Origin: 2-12-FULL-60-19 sp041483675
GTDB taxonomy: Bacteria > Desulfobacterota > Binatia > UBA9968
Length of the DNA stretch: 13,573 bases
Direction: 5' to 3'
NCBI GenBank assembly: GCA_041483675.1
Contig: JBGPGE010000119.1
Coordinates: 1 to 13,573, forward strand
The notes below the pieces were generated by a model that worked only from the letters and a program-made list of their open reading frames with translations, had not been told where the DNA came from and ran no database searches. Shown piece after piece: positions 1 through 4,889 of this stretch. The position numbers were made by a program, and so were the translations under genes. Positions within the stretch are counted from its first letter, which is position 1. Every line of letters begins with the position of its first letter.

Positions 1-233
1 AAGTCGATCTGTTTGTAATAGACCGCCAGCCCGAGCGTGTTGATCGTAAGCACGAAGCCCGCCCAGTTGCGGTAGTAGAGCCGGATCGCCTCCATCGGCA
101 GCGTCCCCGCCTGCAGCCGCCGCATGAACAGGCTCTCCGTCACCTTCTCTTTCCAACGCTCGTGCATCTTGCGATAGAGATCGTCCACGATCCGCTTCGC
201 CTCTTCCTTCGACATCGCTTTACCTTCAATCAC
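1..233 (-). CDS. HDO-fold (TenA/PqqC-like) protein, N-terminal part, cut by window edge
   Basis: Only the first 77 residues lie in the window; the gene continues past position 1. I start it at GTG 231-233 because AAGGAG (reverse complement of 243-248) lies 9 nt upstream; the ATG at 215 would be 27 nt from it. The visible part is all-helical and reads like the first helices of the haem-oxygenase-like/TenA superfamily: an amphipathic helix, then a RLQAGTLPMEAIRLYYRNW stretch. It parallels the ILQHRWTREQIILGEVQHY segment of the complete relative at 3952-4719. The metal-ligand helices lie beyond the edge, so the diiron state cannot be judged. It starts 24 bp after the UbiD-family gene on the same strand, so the two are very likely co-transcribed and may act on the same substrate. 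That is inference from position. Family assignment is moderate. Confidence 0.65.
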   Translation of the reverse strand, partial: MIEGKAMSKEEAKRIVDDLYRKMHERWKEKVTESLFMRRLQAGTLPMEAIRLYYRNWAGFVLTINTLGLAVYYKQID

Positions 234-257
234 AGCTGCGCTCTCCTTCCTGTTGGC

Positions 258-1847
258 TTATTTCGCCGGGACCCGTTTGGTCACGGCTTTTTCTCCGGTT
301 TGATAATGCTCGCCCTTCAACGCCAGCTCCGCCTCTTCCTCGTCCTCTTCGGACCAGGCGCCGAGATTGTAGCCGTACCACGGCTCCTGCGGCCGGAGCT
401 TGGGCAGCTCGAGCCGCTCCCATAATTTTCTCGCACGCTCCATAAACTCCTTCTTCGGCAGCGACACCGGCGGGTAGGCCCACTTGCGTGTCGCATCGAT
501 AAGAATCGCCGAGCAGCCGCTCATTTCGTCCATGCCGACGTCCATCCCTCTGCCCGGCGGGGCCGCGGACGGATCCATCGAGGGAGTACGGTTGCGAATA
601 ATCAGCGTATCGCGGTGGGGCTGCATGCGAAAACCCAGCGCCCAGAAGAGCGAGTCGAGGTTGCGCGGGTTGATGTCCTCGTCCACCGCGATGACGATCT
701 TGCCGGTGGCCGGATGATAGCCGACCATGCTGTGCAGCGCCTGCCAGACGTGGGCCGTGTTCATTTTTTTCATGCGGATGACGCAGATCTGGCGCACGGC
801 GATCGAGTGAAAGATCACTTCGAGGATGCCGGGGATGTTGCACTGGTCGCGGAGAAAACGGAGATAGTTCCCTTCCGCAGAGACTTGCCGCATGACGCTC
901 GACTCGCTCGGGGGCAGTTGGCTCACGATGCAGGCGAAGATCGGATTTTTCCGGTGCGTGATGCATTTGACCTCGAAATAGGGGTTGAGCATCTTTTCGC
1001 CGATGTAGCCCGTCGATTCGCCGAAGGCCGCCTCCGGCTCGATCCATTCGGTCGATATCTCCCCTTCGATGACGATCTCGGCGCGCGCCGGGACCAGCAG
1101 ATCGACCGTCTTGCAGCGGACTACATCAATCGGGCTGCCAGCCAGCCCGCCGGCGACGTCCAGCTCGCTCACGCCGAGCGGCACGCGCGCCGGCGCGGTG
1201 TAGGCAACCGGCGGCGGCGCGCCGATCACCAGCGCGGCCTGCAATGGGATGCCCTTCGCCTGGCATTTCCGCCAGTGGTAGCCGCCGTGGTTACTGGAGT
1301 TCAGAAAAACTCCCGTGCGCGTCGGGCTTTTGATCTGGCCGCGGTAGTTGCCGATGTTGATCTTGCCGGTCTCGGGATCTTTGGTGAACCAGTGCGAGGC
1401 GGTCGTGTACGGCGCGCAGTCGAATCCCGGCGTGGAGATCGGAATCGGGAACTCCCCCAGCCCGCCTTTGTCGAGCAGCGACGCGCCGATATGGACTTCT
1501 TCGTGGACCGGCGCGTTGTCCACGATAGTCGGCGGGATCGGCGCGGCCTCGGCTTTGGTCCAGCGGTCGACGATCTCTTCCGGCTTGCACTGGAGGCCGA
1601 AGCCGTAGATCTGGCGCGACGCCGCCAGACTGCCCACCGCGACGGGAATATCGTATTTTCGTCCTTTGACGTCGGTGACGTGAGTGAACAGAAAGGCCCG
1701 CCGCTCCTCTTCCGCAAGCCCGCGGAACTGCCAGCGGACCAGCGGCATCAACTCGGTGTCTTTGTTGACCGCCTCGTCGATCTTGACCAGCAGTCCGGCC
1801 TTATCGAGGGCGTCGAGGTGTTCGCGAAGATCTTTGAAATAGCCCAT
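258..1847 (-). CDS. UbiD-family prFMN-dependent (de)carboxylase
   Basis: A 529-residue UbiD-like enzyme, full length for the family, expected to decarboxylate (or reversibly carboxylate) an aromatic or alpha,beta-unsaturated acid in the cytoplasm using prenylated FMN. ATG 1847 is chosen because GAGGAG lies 9 nt upstream and MGYFKDLREHLDAL is a typical UbiD beginning; an in-frame start at 1883 would add 12 unusual residues. With this start, the positions known from Aspergillus Fdc1 line up in order and spacing: N164 and R169 (NIGNYR), H187 (SSNHGG), E257 (AEIVIEG), then the catalytic pair E272 and E277 (EAAFGE). These match the metal/prFMN ligands and the E-R-E triad of the family. No UbiX prenyltransferase gene is in the window, so cofactor supply must come from elsewhere. 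The substrate cannot be told. The gene is followed after 24 bp by an HDO-type gene, suggesting a two-step aromatic or related pathway. Confidence 0.93.
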   Translation of the reverse strand: MGYFKDLREHLDALDKAGLLVKIDEAVNKDTELMPLVRWQFRGLAEEERRAFLFTHVTDVKGRKYDIPVAVGSLAASRQIYGFGLQCKPEEIVDRWTKAEAAPIPPTIVDNAPVHEEVHIGASLLDKGGLGEFPIPISTPGFDCAPYTTASHWFTKDPETGKINIGNYRGQIKSPTRTGVFLNSSNHGGYHWRKCQAKGIPLQAALVIGAPPPVAYTAPARVPLGVSELDVAGGLAGSPIDVVRCKTVDLLVPARAEIVIEGEISTEWIEPEAAFGESTGYIGEKMLNPYFEVKCITHRKNPIFACIVSQLPPSESSVMRQVSAEGNYLRFLRDQCNIPGILEVIFHSIAVRQICVIRMKKMNTAHVWQALHSMVGYHPATGKIVIAVDEDINPRNLDSLFWALGFRMQPHRDTLIIRNRTPSMDPSAAPPGRGMDVGMDEMSGCSAILIDATRKWAYPPVSLPKKEFMERARKLWERLELPKLRPQEPWYGYNLGAWSEEDEEEAELALKGEHYQTGEKAVTKRVPAK

Positions 1848-1912
1848 TCCGACAGACTCCTCAGAAAACCAGCCCTCGCGCACCTTGGTCTCGCCGGGAA
1901 AGACGCCGCTGG

Positions 1913-1945
1913 TTCGACAAGCTCACCACCCTGAGCAACGTCGAA
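1913..1945. repeat. REP-like imperfect palindrome
   Basis: TTCGAC-AA-GCTCA (1913-1925), six bases, then TGAGC-AAC-GTCGAA (1932-1945). The arms pair 6+5 bp with a one-base bulge. Read on the minus strand it encodes FDVAQGGELVEP, a peptide I recognise as the translation of a dispersed intergenic repeat in many environmental bacterial genomes. It may be one copy of a REP-type family; copy number cannot be judged from one window. Confidence 0.6.
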
Positions 1946-1957
1946 GGGCCGGTCGGA

Positions 1958-2014
1958 GAGCCTGCGCATCCGATACTGCCGGTGGGAATAAGCAGCGACC
2001 CATTGCGCAGGCTC
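1958..2014. repeat. 11-bp perfect inverted repeat with 35-nt loop
   Basis: GAGCCTGCGCA at 1958-1968 is the exact reverse complement of TGCGCAGGCTC at 2004-2014. It lies 110-170 bp upstream of the UbiD-family start. It could form a leader hairpin, an operator pair, or mark the end of the adjacent repeat. There is no T-run, so it is not an intrinsic terminator. Confidence 0.5.
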
Positions 2015-2082
2015 GGAGAGCGGGTGGCGTCTTTCATCGTCAAGAGCGATCGTAAACGATATGGGGCGTTCCTGCGTCCGGC

Positions 2083-2451
2083 TCAGCGCAAATTATCGAT
2101 CTCCCAAACGGCGCGCTTCTGCGCCGCCGGCGGCGGTCCCGCCTGATCGATCATCTCGGGCGTAACAACCCACGAGCCGGCGCAGCCGCTCTCCATCATC
2201 TGCGCCGCGTCGGCGTAGCGCATGCCGGCGCTGAAGGTCAGAAAGATAGAAGCCAACCAACTGTTCAAGCCGCAGAGCCCCGAGCGCGCCGGAACAGTCA
2301 CCGCGGCAAAAAGCGCCGGGCGAGGATCTATCTTAACCTCGACGGCTTCGGCCCGAGCCTGCTTGTCCTGCGCGAATGCCGATTTGGCCGGTGGCCCGCT
2401 CAAGGCTACGAGAACCGCCAGCGTAAGCCAAAACCCATGTAATCGCTTCAT
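2083..2451 (-). CDS. Small exported protein, function unknown
   Basis: A 122-residue protein that I do not recognise. ATG 2451 is preferred over the in-frame ATG at 2475, because MKRLHGFWLTLAVLVALSG forms a classical Sec signal peptide (positive start, hydrophobic core, probable cleavage after AFA near residue 27) and a GGGGTGG stretch lies just upstream. The mature part is about 95 residues, with two cysteines (in GLCGLN and ESGCAGSW) that could form a disulphide, and a hydrophobic WLASIFLTFSAGM segment that may be a second membrane-associated helix. The gene points toward the UbiD-family gene but is separated by 235 bp with repeats, so co-transcription is uncertain. It is divergent from the lysE-like gene. 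The length and high third-position GC support a real gene. Confidence 0.6.
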   Translation of the reverse strand: MKRLHGFWLTLAVLVALSGPPAKSAFAQDKQARAEAVEVKIDPRPALFAAVTVPARSGLCGLNSWLASIFLTFSAGMRYADAAQMMESGCAGSWVVTPEMIDQAGPPPAAQKRAVWEIDNLR

Positions 2452-2563
2452 AAACCACCCCTTTCCGCGGGCCATTCAGCCCGCAGAGCTATAAGAGCAA
2501 CGTATGTGAGCCGACAGAAAACTCCCTAAAAGTATCAATAAGCGGACGAAAAGTAAAACTACA

Positions 2564-2592
2564 TTGACGGCGACGGCGAAAAGCTTTACTTT
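2564..2592 (+). promoter_or_regulatory. Candidate sigma70-type promoter giving a leaderless transcript
   Basis: TTGACG (2564-2569), a 17-bp spacer, then TACTTT (2587-2592), which keeps the key T1, A2 and T6 of a -10 box. The -10 ends 6 bp before the ATG of the lysE-like gene at 2599, so transcription would begin at or next to the start codon. No Shine-Dalgarno sequence is seen there, which fits leaderless translation. An imperfect inverted repeat, CGAAAAGTAAA (2547-2557) with TTTACTTTCG (2585-2594), overlaps the -10 and could be an operator. Confidence 0.4.
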
Positions 2593-2598
2593 CGCTCC

Positions 2599-3234
2599 AT
2601 GACGTTTCCCCTGGCTTTCGCCGTCGGCGTCTCCGTCGCCTCGATCCCCGGGCCGACGATCATCCTGATCGCCACCCAGACGCTGCGCCACGGGCCACGA
2701 GCGGCCTTGATAACTATGCTGGCGCCGCTTGTGCTGGACGCCTTCCTCATGTTGCCGCTGGGACTCGCCTTGCAAGCTTCGCTTTTCACCGGGCAAGGCG
2801 CGGTAGTTCTCGCTTTCTGCGGCGCGGCTTTCTTGTTGTGGCTCGGCGCGCAATCGATCCGCGCAGGCCTCCGTTCATCCCTCATCCCTCATCCCTCATC
2901 CCTCGGAACGCCGGCCAATAAGGAGCTGCCGCCTTTTGTCAAAGGACTTCTGACCCACGTCACCAGCCCTTACCCTTACCTCTACTGGGCGACCGTCGGC
3001 GCGTCGTTTATCCGAAAAGGGTTTGCGAGCGGAGGCATCTTCGGCGCTGCCATCTTTCCCCTCGGCTTCTGGCTCGGCGCGTACAGCTTTACGCTGGTCG
3101 TGATCTATCTCGTGTCACGGACGAAGCAACTCCTGCCGCCGCGCGTGGAACCTTACCTCCACCACCTGTCGGGCGGCCTTTTAATCGGCGGCGGAATTTA
3201 CCTTGCGGTCAGCGCATGGAAAGGGCCGTTTTGA
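2599..3234 (+). CDS. LysE/RhtB-family amino-acid or small-molecule exporter
   Basis: A 211-residue inner-membrane protein with about six hydrophobic segments (near residues 3-25, 36-60, 67-88, 115-140, 146-172, 186-205), the size and topology of LysE/RhtB exporters. The family signature near the N-terminus is present: GVSVASIPGPT, with P17-G18-P19. TSPYPYLYW (residues 122-130) matches the second conserved loop, usually SPxPxxFW. The substrate cannot be deduced. The loop after the third membrane segment (residues 93-102) is encoded by four tandem copies of a 7-bp unit and is rich in Ser and Pro. A copy-number change there would shift the frame. The start lacks a ribosome binding site (see the upstream promoter). 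The next gene begins immediately after its stop, so this heads a three-gene operon. Confidence 0.85.
   Translation: MTFPLAFAVGVSVASIPGPTIILIATQTLRHGPRAALITMLAPLVLDAFLMLPLGLALQASLFTGQGAVVLAFCGAAFLLWLGAQSIRAGLRSSLIPHPSSLGTPANKELPPFVKGLLTHVTSPYPYLYWATVGASFIRKGFASGGIFGAAIFPLGFWLGAYSFTLVVIYLVSRTKQLLPPRVEPYLHHLSGGLLIGGGIYLAVSAWKGPF
2875..2904 (+). repeat. Heptanucleotide tandem repeat (TCATCCC)x4 inside the lysE-like gene
   Basis: Four perfect copies of TCATCCC (2875-2902) plus two further matching bases. The unit is not a multiple of three, so gain or loss of one copy would truncate the exporter. It encodes residues 93-102 in a loop between membrane segments. Confidence 0.9.
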
Positions 3235-3633
3235 GTGGAACCGGAAATTGCCGTAAAGCAACTGTCTGCGAAGCAAGCCGCCGTCGCGGGCGCGTGGACG
3301 ACCGCCTGGGAGATTCGCAATCTCGGCGCGGCGCCGTTGAGCATTCTCGCGGCCCGCTTCCCCCACGGGAAATTCCGATGGGAAGAGATCGAGTTTACGC
3401 CGGCGATAAACCTCCCAGCGAAGAAAGCGCGGACCATTGAGCTTGAAGTGCGATGCGACGAGCCTGCGGGAACCGAAGTGGAAAACGCTTTTCTGATTCT
3501 GCGCGTTCTCCGGCGCGAAGAGCCGTGGCTCATCCTCGCGCGCCTGCGGGTGCGCGTGAGTGCAGACGGCGCGCCGGCAACGACGACCGAGTTGATCACG
3601 GCGCAGCGGGTCGGGTTCCTCTCGCAGCGCTGA
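3235..3633 (+). CDS. Conserved-looking small beta-rich protein, function unknown
   Basis: A 132-residue soluble protein without signal peptide or membrane segment; I do not recognise a named family. It starts with GTG directly after the TGA of the lysE-like gene (no gap), with AAAGGG upstream inside that gene, so translation is probably coupled. The sequence alternates short predicted strands (AWTTAWEIRNLG, LSILAARFPHGKF, ARTIELEVRC, ENAFLILRVL, LARLRVRVSA). It resembles a small immunoglobulin-like or beta-sandwich domain of the kind that carries an N-x-G turn and a hydrophobic strand pair. It ends 21 bp before the candidate selenoprotein frame. A role linked to the exporter or to that frame is only inferred from position. 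Codon use is GC-rich like its neighbours, supporting a real gene. Confidence 0.7.
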   Translation: MEPEIAVKQLSAKQAAVAGAWTTAWEIRNLGAAPLSILAARFPHGKFRWEEIEFTPAINLPAKKARTIELEVRCDEPAGTEVENAFLILRVLRREEPWLILARLRVRVSADGAPATTTELITAQRVGFLSQR

Positions 3634-3654
3634 GGCCGGTAGTCAGGAGGTCTT

Positions 3655-3876
3655 ATGCCGATGACGGAACGCGAAAAGCTTATTCTTCAGAAACTACGCG
3701 GCTGACACAACAACTGAGGCCTCGGCTTCGAAGAGACCACGGGCATGGTCTCCAACTCTCTCAACATCGCTCTCCCGGAACTGATCGATACGATCGAGCG
3801 CGTGCGTAAGGAGCACGGCGGCAGCGAGGAATTCCGGAAGCTCAGAAAGGAACTGCCGAAGGATTGGCCGCTCTGA
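3655..3876 (+). CDS. Candidate selenoprotein with two in-frame UGA codons (UxxxU), 73 codons
   Basis: A strong AGGAGG (3645-3650) stands 4 nt before ATG 3655. The frame reads 16 codons, UGA (3703-3705), CAC AAC AAC, UGA (3715-3717), then 52 more codons to a UGA stop at 3874-3876. Read with selenocysteine it gives MPMTEREKLILQKLRG-U17-HNN-U21-GLGFEETTGMV, then a helical charged domain ending KELPKDWPL. Both halves show the same GC-rich third positions and continuous helical character, which argues against chance or a decayed gene. A 7-bp perfect hairpin (3733-3752) follows at a SECIS-compatible distance. UGA ends neighbouring genes normally, so a changed genetic code is unlikely. I know no family with this sequence; UxxxU would replace a CxxxC redox or metal site. 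It is the third gene of the lysE operon. Alternatives: a pseudogene with two nonsense changes, or a 43-residue protein from ATG 3745. Confidence 0.55.
3733..3752 (+). promoter_or_regulatory. Candidate bacterial SECIS hairpin
   Basis: GAGACCA (3733-3739) pairs perfectly with TGGTCTC (3746-3752) around a six-base loop CGGGCA. The loop has G at its second position and lies 34 nt after the first UGA and 22 nt after the second. Bacterial SECIS elements are known as short stems just downstream of the UGA with a G among the first two loop bases, roughly 16-37 nt away. One hairpin may serve both UGA codons. Confidence 0.5.
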
Positions 3877-3951
3877 CGATTTTAGACTTTCGATTTTGGA
3901 TTTTAGATTTCAATCGAAAATCGGCAATCTAAAATCTAAAATTGGGGATGG
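3877..3951. repeat. AT-rich convergent intergenic region with inverted heptamer repeats
   Basis: This spacer lies between two convergent genes and is far more AT-rich than its surroundings. ATTTTAGATTT (3900-3910) is the exact reverse complement of AAATCTAAAAT (3932-3942), with a 21-nt loop. Within it, the unit ATCTAAA repeats in tandem at about 7-bp spacing (3926-3941), and related TTTTAGA units lie at 3880-3908. It may act as a bidirectional terminator, but the stem is AT-only, so I rate that function low. Confidence 0.55.
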
Positions 3952-4719
3952 TCATCGGCGGCTGTCGGGGAGGCGGACTTTCGGTTGCCTGAGACTTAGC
4001 GGCGCGACGCCGCTCCAGAACTCCCGCTTGCCGGTCATCGCCTGGACGTGGCCGTCCCATTCGAGACAGAAAGCGGTGAGACCCAATTTCACCGCGCGCC
4101 CGACTTTTTCCTGCGTCGCCGCATCCGTTGCGAAGCGGCGGAGCGCGTCGATCTGGCGCTCGCCGTGGCCGGCGTCCTGCTCGGCGTGGAGCCGGTAGGT
4201 TTCCGCGGCGCGGGGTGAAAAGCCGTAGTGGCCCGTCAGCTCGCGGAATACTTTTTCGGACACCTTGCCCGCGCCGCCGAGCTGGCTCTCGACGAAGCTC
4301 AGCATCGCCACCCCTTCGAGCGCCGAGCGGCGCTGGCAGCAGCCGATAATCATCTCGATCGCCGCCGCCGTTCCCGGCGCGGGCTCGGCGCGGTCCGCCT
4401 CCTCGCGCGAGATCCCGCCCTCTTCGAGAAACTGGAGCATGATATCGACGTGCGTGCGCGGCCCCGACAGCTCCTCCATGAAATTTTCCAGCACCGTCCC
4501 CATCAGACCGTAGTCCTTCGAAGCGACCGCGTTGACCGCGATGTAGCCGAAGAAGATCGGATTGGTGCGTACGCGGAGATAGTGCTGGACTTCGCCTAAA
4601 ATAATCTGTTCCCGCGTCCAGCGGTGCTGGAGAATCCCCTGAAACCACGGATGCTCGCCCATCGGGACTTCCCGAGCGCAGCCCCACAGCTCGGCGATGA
4701 ATTCGTCGGGAGACATCAT
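3952..4719 (-). CDS. Diiron HDO-family (CADD/UndA-like) oxygenase or oxidase
   Basis: A 255-residue all-helical protein of the haem-oxygenase-like diiron (HDO)/TenA-PqqC superfamily, normal in length. From ATG 4719 (an adjacent ATG is at 4716) the predicted metal ligands are E83 and H90 (ELSGPRTH), E144 (FVESQL), and H178, D182 and H185 (HAEQDAGH). Spacing E-x6-H, 54 residues to the Glu, and H-x3-D-x2-H is almost that of chlamydial CADD. Family members activate O2 for oxidative decarboxylation, N-oxygenation or pABA formation. The actual reaction here is unknown. The open frame extends upstream to 4911 but would overlap the divergent kinase gene and reads as low-complexity, so I reject the extension. 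It is a paralogue of the partial gene at 1-233. Divergent from the histidine kinase, convergent with the candidate selenoprotein. Confidence 0.82.
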   Translation of the reverse strand: MMSPDEFIAELWGCAREVPMGEHPWFQGILQHRWTREQIILGEVQHYLRVRTNPIFFGYIAVNAVASKDYGLMGTVLENFMEELSGPRTHVDIMLQFLEEGGISREEADRAEPAPGTAAAIEMIIGCCQRRSALEGVAMLSFVESQLGGAGKVSEKVFRELTGHYGFSPRAAETYRLHAEQDAGHGERQIDALRRFATDAATQEKVGRAVKLGLTAFCLEWDGHVQAMTGKREFWSGVAPLSLRQPKVRLPDSRR

Positions 4720-4889
4720 CCCGCTTTTACTGCAAGGTTTGAGAAATGTCCATCCTGTGGTCGGTTGTTCGCCAGCGGTTTGCCTCTTCGCTGCCCCTGT
4801 TGTATGCTTTTGCCGACTTGGCGCCTTGCGGACAGCTGAAACCGTTTTTTTAGCGCGCGGTTCCTCCGCTAAGCAGTTGGAGATTGCCC

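Larger units (their letters stand above)
1848..2082. other. Repeat-bearing intergenic region upstream of the UbiD-family gene
   Basis: Between the small exported-protein gene and the UbiD-family gene (both minus strand) there are 235 bp with no credible gene. It holds the ribosome binding site of the UbiD gene (GAGGAG, reverse complement of 1857-1862), an imperfect palindrome (1913-1945) and an 11-bp inverted repeat (1958-1968 with 2004-2014). A short open frame at 1861-2043 on the minus strand mostly translates these repeats and has no ribosome binding site. The UbiD promoter probably lies here, but I cannot pick convincing hexamers. Confidence 0.6.

Noticed and set aside
615..1934. Long plus-strand open frame (439 codons) opposite the UbiD-family gene
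   Set aside because: Its translation is Arg/Asp/Ala-rich antisense sequence with no motif, and the minus-strand frame has all UbiD active-site residues.
1861..2043. 60-codon minus-strand frame upstream of the UbiD-family gene
   Set aside because: Consists mostly of translated repeat sequence, starts with TTG without a ribosome binding site, and overlaps the UbiD leader.
3453..3809. 118-codon plus-strand frame overlapping the beta-rich gene and the candidate selenoprotein
   Set aside because: Arg-rich out-of-frame translation; starts inside a better gene and has no ribosome binding site of note.
3655..3876. UGA reassigned to tryptophan (changed genetic code)
   Set aside because: The lysE-like gene, the small frame itself and most other genes here end at UGA with a new start right after or overlapping, so UGA is a working stop.
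4720..4889. Sigma54-type promoter in the divergent gap (TTGGCGCCTTGCGG near 4820)
   Set aside because: The spacing between the GG and GC elements is too short for a -24/-12 promoter.
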